From Bacteroidota bacterium (GTDB taxonomy: Bacteria > Bacteroidota > Bacteroidia > Cytophagales > Cyclobacteriaceae), in assembly GCA_023412765.1 (NCBI GenBank), contig JAEZBX010000257.1:1-14531 (forward strand): a DNA stretch of 14,531 bases, given 5' to 3'. Positions within the stretch are counted from its first letter, which is position 1. The number at the start of each line of letters is the position of its first letter. The translations under genes and the position numbers were made by a program. Positions 1 through 5,945 of the stretch are shown piece after piece. The notes beneath the pieces were generated by a model that was given only the letters and a program-made list of their open reading frames with translations, was not told the DNA's origin and ran no database searches.

Positions 1-56
1 CCCGCTTCATGACGGAAAAGATGAGCAACCAGATTGTTGACCTGCTGATCGAGCAT
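1..56 (-). CDS. ECF RNA polymerase sigma factor (ECF42-like), N-terminus only, cut by the left edge
   Basis: Read on the minus strand from the ATG at 56-54, this gives MLDQQVNNLVAHLFRHEA and stays open to the window edge. A TAA lies in frame four codons upstream of that ATG, with no other start between, so the start is fixed. The segment 'HLFRHEA' is how many Bacteroidota sigma factors of the ECF41/ECF42 kind (sigma-70 region 2 with a long C-terminal extension) begin; the conserved part normally continues 'GKMVAVLTRIFG'. Support comes from the neighbour: the next gene upstream on the same strand is a DGPF/YCII protein, the usual genomic partner of ECF42 sigma factors, which act without a classical anti-sigma factor. 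Only 18 residues are visible, so the family call rests on a short match plus context. Confidence 0.6.
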   Translation of the reverse strand, partial: MLDQQVNNLVAHLFRHEA

Positions 57-100
57 TCCATAAAGTTAAGGAGTTTACGTTTTCAACGTATCTGCCAAGA

Positions 101-180
101 GGAATAGGGAATAAGGTATAGGGTATAAGGGTGAGCTTTTTGTGGCCAGACCCTTACTCCTTATTCCCATTCCTTATTCC
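101..180. repeat. Facing arrays of degenerate heptads (GGTATAA-like), possible hairpin
   Basis: The left arm (101-131) is built of GGAATA/GGTATAG/GGTATAA-type units of about 7 bases. The right arm (151-180) carries the same kind of unit on the other strand (CCTTATT, CCCTTAC). The arms face each other across about 19 bases and pair imperfectly; the outer GGAATA/TATTCC and inner TAAGGG/CCCTTA match exactly. It lies between the DGPF gene and the sigma factor gene in an otherwise empty 159-base spacer, so it may attenuate or process the transcript between them. Confidence 0.6.
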
Positions 181-215
181 TTTATAGTATACAAGAAGAA
201 CATTGAAAGACGCAC

Positions 216-560
216 CTAGTTATTATCGAACTTCACAACTTCCCGGACCTCAACTACTCCGTCTAAAGAATAGTCAGGACATTCTTTTGCCATGTCAACG
301 GCCTCATCGATGTTCTTGGCAAGCACGATAAAATAACCTCCGACAATCTCTTTACTTTCAGCAAATGGACCATCTGTTACTACTTTTTTTTGCCCGGAAA
401 TTGTCTTACCACCAGGGATCAATGCTTCCCCGCCTAAATAGCGTTTCTCGTTTTGCAACTTTTGCACCCAGTCAAACCATTTTTCCATATGAGCCTGTTG
501 CGCGTCGGGAGAAAGGTGGCTGGTATCGCCACCGAAGAAAATAAACATAAACTTTTCCAT
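216..560 (-). CDS. DGPF/YCII-related domain protein
   Basis: A 114-residue single-domain protein of the YCII-related family (Pfam YCII, also called DGPF proteins). The family motif is intact: TDGPFAESKE, with D-G-P-F at residues 63-66, followed by the GGYFIVLA strand and the 'EAVDMAKECP' helix that close the ferredoxin-like fold. It has no signal peptide or membrane segment and should be cytoplasmic. Length is normal for the family. The biochemical role of DGPF proteins is not settled; YciI-like relatives have been proposed as small enzymes or ligand binders. Their genes are repeatedly found next to ECF42 sigma factor genes and are targets of those sigma factors, and here a sigma-like start follows 159 bases downstream on the same strand. 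The MFS transporter gene upstream on the same strand ends 79 bases away and looks like a separate unit. Confidence 0.9.
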   Translation of the reverse strand: MEKFMFIFFGGDTSHLSPDAQQAHMEKWFDWVQKLQNEKRYLGGEALIPGGKTISGQKKVVTDGPFAESKEIVGGYFIVLAKNIDEAVDMAKECPDYSLDGVVEVREVVKFDNN

Positions 561-580
561 AGTCTTAGATTAAATTTTGA

Positions 581-599
581 CCCTGTGACGAGCACAGGG
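581..599. promoter_or_regulatory. Perfect 7-bp inverted repeat CCCTGTG-N5-CACAGGG
   Basis: CCCTGTG (581-587) and CACAGGG (593-599) are exact complements around the 5-base loop ACGAG. The palindrome lies 21 bases upstream of the DGPF start and overlaps the proposed -10 CGTC. It could be an operator or a terminator-like hairpin for the upstream transporter gene, although no T-run follows on either strand, which argues against a classical terminator. Confidence 0.5.
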
Positions 600-613
600 T
601 AGACACATGGACA
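587..613 (-). promoter_or_regulatory. Candidate ECF-type promoter of the DGPF gene (TGTCCA-N17-CGTC)
   Basis: On the minus strand TGTCCA (613-608) is followed after 17 bases by CGTC (590-587), and the DGPF start codon comes 26 bases later. ECF41/ECF42 promoters are reported as TGTC-rich -35 elements (TGTCACA or TGTCGA) with a CG[A/T]C -10 element, so this fits with one mismatch and a normal spacing. Short motifs like this occur by chance; the position and the sigma-factor context are what raise it. Confidence 0.35.
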
Positions 614-622
614 ACTCTTGGA

Positions 623-641
623 AAATATTTTAAAAATATTT
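623..641. repeat. AT-only palindrome over the transporter stop codon
   Basis: AAATATTTT and AAAATATTT are perfect complements around a central A at 632. The palindrome overlaps the last bases of the MFS gene. With no GC it would make a weak hairpin; it may only be an AT-rich flexible or promoter-enhancing tract upstream of the DGPF promoter. Confidence 0.35.
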
Positions 642-1899
642 AGACTCTGCCTACCCGATATCCTTTAACTGCAAAATAGAGGATGTAAAGGTAGCAAGGC
701 AGCAGGATCCAATATGCGTGTTGACGATTGGTGCTGTCGGCAATAGCACCATATACCAGAGGCAATATTGCTCCTCCGCAAATACCCATTATCAACAATG
801 CAGATCCTGTTTTTGTAAACTTACCAAGCTTGTCGATTGCAAGGGGCCAGATAGACGGCCACATAAGCGCATGTGCAAAGCTTAAGAGTATAATGAAAAT
901 GATAGATGCCGTGCCTTGGGTGAAAAGAGCCGCGATGGAAAAGAAAAAGCCAAGGATTGCGCAAAGAATCAATGCATTTCGTTGCTTTAAATATTTTGGA
1001 ATAACAACAATGCCGAGAAGGTACCCTATGGTGAGCGCGATAAGTGAATATATACCAAACTTGCTGGCTACGTCGAGGTCAAATCCCATGAACTGTCCAT
1101 ACAGACCAATTGTATCGATCGCGATAACTTCTACGCCGACATAGGCGAAAATACAAATTACACCAAGGATTAAATGCGGGAAATCAAATACAGAAGATTT
1201 GCCTTTAGCTAGCTCACTGCTGGTGGTGGTTTCATCGTCGTCCTGGTTGACTTCAGGGAGGTGTGCCTTGATAATCATCAGTGCAAGGGCACCCAACACG
1301 ATTGCCATGATTACATAGGGAACAATCACTCTCATGGCGAGAGCGTCAAGCTCCGCAGCAAGCGCAGCTCCGCTTAGCGTGCTTATTCTTTCGGAAACTG
1401 CTTTCGTGTCGCTGAACAACAACTCTACCAGTATCAGGATACCGATCATACCCGCGACCTTATTACAGATACCAACTATGCTTATTCTCTTTGCCGCACT
1501 TTCTATCGGACCCAGTATAGTTATATATGGATTAGAGGCCGTTTGCAGTAATGTCATCCCAGTTGCCTGTATAAAAAGACCCACAAGAAAAATCGGATAG
1601 GACCGCAACAGAGCACCTGGAATAAATACCAGCGAACCGACCGCCATAACCGCCAGACCCACTGACATTCCCTTTGCATATCCCGTGTTCTTCAAAATGA
1701 CAGATGATGGAATTGCCATAACGAAATAAGAGATATAGAAAGCGAAGGTGACAAAATAGGCTTGAAAATCAGTGAGCTCGCATGCCTGCTGTAAGAAAGG
1801 TATTAATACGCTGTTGAGCCAGGTAACAAATCCGAAAATAAAAAACAAAGCACCAATGATGATCATCGGCACGACGTACGACTTTTGAGAATTAGTCAT
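640..1899 (-). CDS. FucP/GluP-like sugar MFS transporter
   Basis: A 419-residue inner-membrane protein with about 12 hydrophobic segments and the charged central loop (about residues 215-235, 'NQDDDETTTSSELAKGK') expected of a major facilitator protein. The first helices, 'FFIFGFVTWLNSVLIPFLQQ' and 'QTASNPYITILGP', match the fucose/glucose/galactose permease family (FucP, GluP, NagP). Substrate cannot be fixed; relatives carry fucose, glucose, galactose, mannose or GlcNAc. By my own alignment to E. coli FucP, the two residues that carry protons there (Asp46 and Glu135) are Ser30 and Gln119 here, so coupling may differ. Start MTNSQKSYVVP fits the family. The gene is divergent from a sugar-1-phosphate nucleotidyltransferase, suggesting uptake and activation of a sugar, though no kinase is in view. 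Confidence 0.9.
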   Translation of the reverse strand: MTNSQKSYVVPMIIIGALFFIFGFVTWLNSVLIPFLQQACELTDFQAYFVTFAFYISYFVMAIPSSVILKNTGYAKGMSVGLAVMAVGSLVFIPGALLRSYPIFLVGLFIQATGMTLLQTASNPYITILGPIESAAKRISIVGICNKVAGMIGILILVELLFSDTKAVSERISTLSGAALAAELDALAMRVIVPYVIMAIVLGALALMIIKAHLPEVNQDDDETTTSSELAKGKSSVFDFPHLILGVICIFAYVGVEVIAIDTIGLYGQFMGFDLDVASKFGIYSLIALTIGYLLGIVVIPKYLKQRNALILCAILGFFFSIAALFTQGTASIIFIILLSFAHALMWPSIWPLAIDKLGKFTKTGSALLIMGICGGAILPLVYGAIADSTNRQHAYWILLPCYLYILYFAVKGYRVGRV

Positions 1900-1975
1900 A
1901 AAAAGATTCTTTGGTTGGATTTTGATTTTATGGGATCTGATTGCCTGGCGATCTCCATTAATTCGGTTAAAACTA

Positions 1976-1983
1976 TATTTTTG
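1976..1983 (+). promoter_or_regulatory. Possible Bacteroidota -7 box (TATTTTTG)
   Basis: TATTTTTG matches TAnnTTTG in the 210-base divergent spacer between the transporter and the nucleotidyltransferase. No TTTG -33 element sits at the right distance and the start codon is more than 120 bases away, so support is weak. I see no other structure in this spacer. Confidence 0.2.
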
Positions 1984-2109
1984 GGCTTTTTAAATAAAAC
2001 CAGTTTCAATGTCATCATTTTTCGGCAGGTTTTAACACCGCTCACAACAAATTTTGAAAATGTTCGCGCAAACAAGTAATAAAAATGGCGATCAATTAAA
2101 CAAACATCC

Positions 2110-3030
2110 ATGGACACTCCAAAAAGCACACAAAAAAAACTAACACTTCTTGTACTGGCGGCAGGAATAGGCAGCCGATATGGCGGCATAAAGCAAATTG
2201 ATGGATTTGGCCCTCATGGCGAAACCATAATGGATTATTCACTATTCGATGCTGTGCGCGCCGGCTTCACGAAAGTTGTATTTATCGTCCGGGATGAAAT
2301 CCTTGACACAGTGAAGAAAAAATTCCTGCCGAAGCTAAAGGGTAAGGTGGAAGTGGACTTCGTTGTTCAGTCGCTTGATAAACTCGTTTCCCCGGAGTTT
2401 GAAAACCCCGAACGCGTAAAACCATGGGGAACCGGGCATGCGATGCTTTGTGCGCGCGAGGTCATTAACGAGCCTTTTGTGGTTATCAATGCCGATGATT
2501 TCTATGGTAAGGAATCCTTTACGGCAATTGCTGACTTTTTTGTAAAAGATACATTGGGTGAACATGCGATGGTTGGGTACACTTTAAGGGATGTATTGTC
2601 GGACCACGGAAGTGTTTCAAGGGGCTGCGGTGAACGCGACGCCGATGGTTTTCTTAAGTCCGTTGTAGAACGAACAACAATTGTGAAAGAAAATGGAAAG
2701 ATCGTTTCTAAGGAACCAGGCGGAGATCGCGAGCTAAGTCCCGATGTTCCAACGTCGATGAATTTTTGGGGATTCCATCCATCGATTTTCAGTTTCGCTG
2801 AAAAAGAGTTTCAAAAATTCCTAAAAGAAAATCATGGCAATATCAAATCCGAATTTTACATACCGCTCATCGTGAATGAACTGGTCAAGCAAGGTGCAGG
2901 CAAAGTACAAATCATAGGCGGCAGCAACAATTGGTTTGGCGTCACTTATAAAGAAGATAAGGAAGAAGTTTCGCAAAAAATCCGTGTGCTGGTAGCGTAT
3001 GGGGCGTATCCGGAGAATTTATGGGCATGA
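2110..3030 (+). CDS. Sugar-1-phosphate nucleotidyltransferase (NTP_transferase family)
   Basis: 306 residues, cytoplasmic. The N-terminus holds the nucleotide-binding signature LAAGIGSRYGGIKQ (residues 16-29), with the Arg and Lys that contact the triphosphate. WGTGHA (106-111) corresponds to the base-recognition loop of UDP/TDP-sugar pyrophosphorylases, and NADD (127-130) supplies the metal-binding aspartate. SMNFWGFHP (216-224) is the usual later motif. It should join a sugar-1-phosphate to a nucleoside triphosphate, releasing pyrophosphate. It lacks the left-handed helix acyltransferase part of GlmU. Uridylyl transfer is likelier than guanylyl from the GTGHA motif, but sugar and base are inference. 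MurU-type recycling enzymes (MurNAc-1-phosphate) belong to the same superfamily and are an alternative; no anomeric kinase gene accompanies it here. The stop is followed five bases later by a repeat arm that may end transcription. Confidence 0.85.
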   Translation: MDTPKSTQKKLTLLVLAAGIGSRYGGIKQIDGFGPHGETIMDYSLFDAVRAGFTKVVFIVRDEILDTVKKKFLPKLKGKVEVDFVVQSLDKLVSPEFENPERVKPWGTGHAMLCAREVINEPFVVINADDFYGKESFTAIADFFVKDTLGEHAMVGYTLRDVLSDHGSVSRGCGERDADGFLKSVVERTTIVKENGKIVSKEPGGDRELSPDVPTSMNFWGFHPSIFSFAEKEFQKFLKENHGNIKSEFYIPLIVNELVKQGAGKVQIIGGSNNWFGVTYKEDKEEVSQKIRVLVAYGAYPENLWA

Positions 3031-3034
3031 ATTT

Positions 3035-3183
3035 GGTTTAAAGTTTAAGGTTTAAGGTTCAAAGTTTCGCTCGATCTTTGTGCAGTCGTTAATTTGAAAG
3101 AAGCGCAGAACCACGTATGTTGATCCAACTTCCGCTCGTTAAAGTTCATTCAACTTTGAACCTTAAACTTTAAACCTTAAACT
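3035..3183. terminator. Long inverted repeat of heptads between convergent genes, likely bidirectional terminator
   Basis: The left arm (3035-3066) and right arm (3152-3183) are 32 bases each and complementary except at three positions, two of which are G-U wobbles in the plus-strand RNA. Each arm is a run of heptads (GGTTTAA, AGTTTAA, GGTTCAA). The loop is 85 bases. The arms start 5 bases after the nucleotidyltransferase stop and end 5 bases before the hydrolase stop, exactly filling the convergent space, so a role in ending both transcripts is the natural reading. It has no T-run of the textbook kind. Confidence 0.6.
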
Positions 3184-3187
3184 GATT

Positions 3188-4399
3188 TTACTTCAACTCC
3201 ATCAATTCTTTTATCAACTCCCCAACATAAGGCTCGATAGCCGAACTATGCGTTCCCTCCAACGAGGTCAGCGTCAAAGTGCTGGTAGACGCACCGTTAG
3301 CAATTAATGTGTTGTAAGTATCTACGGAGTTTTGATAAGGAACCGTGACGTCAGATAGTCCGTGGTACATGAACATTCGTATTTCAGGCTTCCAATCCGT
3401 AAGGCTATTTTCCTCAAAGGCATCTACGATGTAAGCATAGTCAGGATTGGTGTCGATGTTGTTCAGAAAATCTTCGTGAATAAGGTCAGATACTTTTGTT
3501 GTCAGCTGCGCGTTGATGTCACTAGCGCCTTTTTGGCCATCAAATAGGCCAGGGATGCGCGATGCATAGGGTTCTTTAAAAAAGTCGGTCAGCAAATCAT
3601 CCTGGTCATATTGAATCTGGTAGGCCCTTGCAATGAAGGCTACGTAATGAGGATCGTCATATTCCTCCTCTGCAAAGATAGCTTCCTGCACGCCTTTAAT
3701 GTCGTAAGCGCCGGCAGCCGGGAAAGATGCTATCAGCGTGAACCGGTCGAGGCCATTTTCCTCAATGGCTTTGTGAGCGGCCATTGTTGCATAGCCACCT
3801 TCCGAATATCCGGCTAAGAAAAGTTTGCCGTTGAAGGTGACATTATTCTGCTGGGCTAATTCGACCGAAGCTTTCAGTAAATCGATTATAGAAGAAGCCA
3901 TCAAATCTTCAACATAATATGGGTGAAACACGGAGGTAGAGCTTCCAAACCCGAGATAGTCGGGGATCACTCCGATAAATCCAACGGAGGCCATAGCCGC
4001 ATATGCTATGGTATTGTAGTCCCCTGCCGTGAAGTTTGAAGGTGCATCATCATATTTTGTTATCGTTCCATGATGAAAGCTGAGCATGCCGACAGGCTGA
4101 GTAGTTTTCGGTAGTACTACTAAGCCAGAGGCGACAGTAGGCAAAGCGTTGTAATGCGTATTGTAGGTCACTTTGTGGATCTCAATATCATTCACGAAAT
4201 CCGAAGGATTTACTGCGAGCCCGGATAATTGCGCCAGCAACTGTAATTGCTGGGCGGTGGACGAGTATACAAATTCCGCGCTTACAAGAAATTCTTCGTC
4301 TTGTGGCTCAGGACTGCTGCTGTCGTCACTGCATCCTACCGTCCAGAGTAAGGTAGCAATAAGGAAGTAGCGGATTTTGTTAAGGGTAAAAAGCTTCAT
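3188..4399 (-). CDS. Surface lipoprotein alpha/beta-hydrolase (secretory-lipase/esterase-like)
   Basis: Starts at the Met at 4399 (403 residues): MKLFTLNKIRYFLIATLLWTVGC is a lipoprotein signal with Cys23 as lipidation site. The Cys is followed by SDDSS, which resembles the acidic export signal that sends Bacteroidota lipoproteins to the outer face of the outer membrane. The body is an alpha/beta-hydrolase: oxyanion region HHGT (about 109-112), nucleophile elbow GYSEGG (Ser199), Asp350 in HGLSDVTVP, and His384 in EGTHSS. This layout fits secretory lipase / acyl-ester hydrolase relatives; substrate unknown. A longer reading from an ATG at 4420 adds seven residues, but a good promoter (4422-4453) would place the transcript start near 4415, inside that extension. 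The divergent neighbour queG is unrelated in function. Confidence 0.8.
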   Translation of the reverse strand: MKLFTLNKIRYFLIATLLWTVGCSDDSSSPEPQDEEFLVSAEFVYSSTAQQLQLLAQLSGLAVNPSDFVNDIEIHKVTYNTHYNALPTVASGLVVLPKTTQPVGMLSFHHGTITKYDDAPSNFTAGDYNTIAYAAMASVGFIGVIPDYLGFGSSTSVFHPYYVEDLMASSIIDLLKASVELAQQNNVTFNGKLFLAGYSEGGYATMAAHKAIEENGLDRFTLIASFPAAGAYDIKGVQEAIFAEEEYDDPHYVAFIARAYQIQYDQDDLLTDFFKEPYASRIPGLFDGQKGASDINAQLTTKVSDLIHEDFLNNIDTNPDYAYIVDAFEENSLTDWKPEIRMFMYHGLSDVTVPYQNSVDTYNTLIANGASTSTLTLTSLEGTHSSAIEPYVGELIKELMELK

Positions 4400-4421
4400 A
4401 GTGAAAGATTGAATCGCCAAT

Positions 4422-4453
4422 GCAAGTTAGTTCCTGTCACCCAGCATAACAAA
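4422..4453 (-). promoter_or_regulatory. Bacteroidota-type promoter of the lipoprotein hydrolase gene
   Basis: On the minus strand TTTG (4453-4450) is separated by 20 bases from TAACTTGC (4429-4422), one mismatch from TAnnTTTG. Both elements and the spacing fit the Bacteroidota sigma consensus. The expected transcription start, about 4415, leaves a short leader before the ATG at 4399 and decides against the ATG at 4420. Confidence 0.55.
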
Positions 4454-4480
4454 GTTCAGAGGTTACTGGATTTTCTTGGA

Positions 4481-4488
4481 TAACTTTG
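4481..4488 (+). promoter_or_regulatory. Bacteroidota -7 box (TAACTTTG) for queG
   Basis: TAACTTTG is an exact match to TAnnTTTG. A transcript would start near 4493-4495, giving a leader of about 25 bases to the TTG at 4518. No clear -33 TTTG is seen at the expected distance. The box lies inside the extended reading frame that starts at TTG 4476, which argues against that longer start. Confidence 0.45.
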
Positions 4489-4517
4489 CGTTCAAGAGAA
4501 ATATTATTCTTACAGAA

Positions 4518-5468
4518 TTGGACACACTAAAGCGAAACTCAGATTGGATCAAAGCGGAGGCCGCGCGGCTCGGGTTTAGCTTCTGTGGGATTTCAAAAGC
4601 AGAATTCTTAAAGGATGAAGCACCACGGCTCGAAGAGTGGTTGTCAAGGGGCTACCAGGGAAAGATGTCTTACCTGGAAAACTATTTTGACAAAAGGCTG
4701 GATCCAACCCTCCTCGTTCCCGGCGCAAAGTCTGTAATTAGTTTGCTTTACAATTATTACCCACAGAATGATCTTGCTCGCGAAGGCGAATATAAAATTT
4801 CGAAGTACGCATACGGTGAGGATTATCACATCGTGGTTAAAGAAAAGCTGAAAACGTTTCTTGTCAACCTTCAGGAAGCGGTTGGAGAGATTCACGGTCG
4901 TGCTTTTGTCGACTCGGCACCCGTGATGGAACGAGTATGGGCGCATCGAAGCGGGCTCGGGTGGATCGGAAAGAATAGTCTGCTTCTCAACAAGGAGATG
5001 GGTAGCTTTTTTTTCGTTGCCGAATTAATCATCGACCTCCCTTTGGAGTACGATTCTCCCATCAAAGATTACTGCGGCACGTGCACTGCATGCATAGATG
5101 CGTGTCCAACGGATGCGATAGCGGAACCCTATGTGGTGGATGGAAGTAAATGCATTTCATACTTCACCATTGAACTCAAAGAAAGCATACCGGCAGACGT
5201 AAAAGGCAAATTTCAGGACTGGATATTTGGTTGCGATATTTGTCAGGATGTGTGTCCGTGGAACCGTTTCTCAAGACCGCATGATGAGAAAAGATTCTTG
5301 CCACCAAACGAGCTTGGAGAATTTACAAAGAACGATTGGCTTGAAATCACTGATGATGTATTTGCAAAACTGTTTAGCAAGTCGGCGGTAAAACGAACAA
5401 AATTTGAAGGACTTAAAAGGAACATTTCGTTTGTATGTGAAGACCCCCGCAACGGGAATGCTACCTAA
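4518..5468 (+). CDS. queG: Epoxyqueuosine reductase
   Basis: Cobalamin- and Fe-S-dependent reductase that turns epoxyqueuosine in tRNA into queuosine, the last step of Q34 synthesis; cytoplasmic. Numbered from the TTG at 4518 (316 residues): an N-terminal segment WIKAEAARLGFSFCGIS, the family motif GYQGKMSYLENYFDKRLDP, the probable catalytic Asp132 in FVDSAPVMERVWA, HRSGLGWIGKN, then two 4Fe-4S clusters with CGTCTACIDACP (Cys186, 189, 192, 196) and CDICQDVCPWN (Cys239, 242, 246) plus Cys212. The frame is open back to a TTG at 4476 (330 residues), but homologues start about 8-9 residues before IKAEA and a -7 box overlaps the longer N-terminus, so 4518 is preferred. The C-terminal HEAT-like extension of E. 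coli QueG is absent. No cobalamin riboswitch is visible upstream. It ends at a strong terminator. Confidence 0.92.
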   Translation: MDTLKRNSDWIKAEAARLGFSFCGISKAEFLKDEAPRLEEWLSRGYQGKMSYLENYFDKRLDPTLLVPGAKSVISLLYNYYPQNDLAREGEYKISKYAYGEDYHIVVKEKLKTFLVNLQEAVGEIHGRAFVDSAPVMERVWAHRSGLGWIGKNSLLLNKEMGSFFFVAELIIDLPLEYDSPIKDYCGTCTACIDACPTDAIAEPYVVDGSKCISYFTIELKESIPADVKGKFQDWIFGCDICQDVCPWNRFSRPHDEKRFLPPNELGEFTKNDWLEITDDVFAKLFSKSAVKRTKFEGLKRNISFVCEDPRNGNAT

Positions 5469-5504
5469 AAAAAAATCCTCCGGGTATTCCGGAGGACCTT
5501 TTTT
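5467..5504. terminator. Bidirectional intrinsic terminator between queG and the 63-residue gene
   Basis: An A-run overlapping the queG stop (5467-5475) precedes TCCTCCGG (5476-5483), loop GTATT, CCGGAGGA (5489-5496) and a T6 run (5499-5504). The perfect 8-bp GC-rich stem flanked by A and T tracts works on both strands, serving queG and the convergent small gene that ends at 5525. Confidence 0.9.
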
Positions 5505-5524
5505 GTCTCTGCTGCTTCTTTTTC

Positions 5525-5716
5525 TTAAGGGTTTGCAGCCAAAAAACATCGATTTAGAATAGCTTCATGCTCATTCCCAAAGCTGGTATAGCACCAGCGT
5601 TTGAGTTCGTTCACCTCTTCAGCCACTAACAGTTTAATGGCCTTTCGTAGCTCTTTTTCGAAAAGAAGAGCACTAAAACTCACCTTCGTGAGGACTGTCT
5701 TCACATAGTTTAACAT
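5525..5716 (-). CDS. Conserved small protein of unknown function (63 residues)
   Basis: MLNYVKTVLTKVSFSALLFEK begins a mostly helical, soluble 63-residue protein with acidic and basic residues alternating in an amphipathic pattern (KELRKAIKLLVAEEVNELKRWC) and ending SILNRC-like: EAILNRCFLAANP. No known domain, signal peptide, or metal motif is recognisable; two cysteines (in KRWCYTSF and LNRCF) are not in a CxxC. I believe similar small proteins occur in other Cytophagales, but cannot check here. Points for it being a real gene: it lies in its own space, its stop is 20 bases from a bidirectional terminator facing it, and composition is protein-like. It shares the divergent spacer 5717-5945 with the BatD-like gene. 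Confidence 0.65.
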   Translation of the reverse strand: MLNYVKTVLTKVSFSALLFEKELRKAIKLLVAEEVNELKRWCYTSFGNEHEAILNRCFLAANP

Positions 5717-5823
5717 GGACTAACTTTTTTGTACGAGATTAAAAAATAAGCTTTCCTAACAACTGTTAATTTATAAAATTGTTCATTCATCTGAAAGAAA
5801 GTGAATAATTTTCGTTCATCTAT

Positions 5824-5854
5824 ATGAAAAATTGGCAACTAGCCGATTTTTCAT
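5824..5854. promoter_or_regulatory. 13-bp inverted repeat in the divergent spacer
   Basis: ATGAAAAATTGGC (5824-5836) and GCCGATTTTTCAT (5842-5854) pair along 13 bases with one G-U wobble, loop AACTA. It sits midway between the small minus-strand gene and the BatD-like gene. It could be an operator for either promoter or a terminator of a short unannotated transcript. The rest of the 229-base spacer is AT-rich with repeated TTCATCT motifs. Confidence 0.5.
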
Positions 5855-5909
5855 GGTTTTGGGAAAAAATTAGAACGATTGCGGTCAAGCCTTATTGTGT
5901 CAATTACCC

Positions 5910-5917
5910 TAATTTTG
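5910..5917 (+). promoter_or_regulatory. Possible -7 box (TAATTTTG) for the BatD-like gene
   Basis: TAATTTTG matches TAnnTTTG exactly and would place the transcript start about 20 bases before the ATG at 5946. No -33 TTTG is found at the standard distance. Confidence 0.35.
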
Positions 5918-5945
5918 TGGCTGCTAGATAGTGAATGGATAATAA

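Noticed and set aside
3..107. Plus-strand frame open from the left edge to TAG at 105 (ends LRFQRICQEE)
   Set aside because: It overlaps the minus-strand sigma-factor start, which has recognisable sequence and the right partner gene; this frame matches nothing I know and runs into the repeat.
41..121. Plus-strand frame ending FTFSTYLPRGIGNKV, resembling the tail of a histidine kinase
   Set aside because: A stop at 38-40 precedes it and there is no start codon; its last codons are just the heptad repeat. Similarity to kinase tails is too short.
1896..2189. 97-residue minus-strand frame across the divergent spacer
   Set aside because: It overlaps the start of the nucleotidyltransferase gene on the other strand, has no domain and low-complexity content.
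4400..4420. Upstream ATG at 4420 for the lipoprotein hydrolase
   Set aside because: It lies at the expected transcription start of the promoter at 4422-4453 and would put seven extra residues before an otherwise standard lipoprotein signal.
4400..4517. Cobalamin riboswitch upstream of queG
   Set aside because: The space is only about 100 bases, is taken up by two divergent promoters, and shows no B12-box-like sequence.
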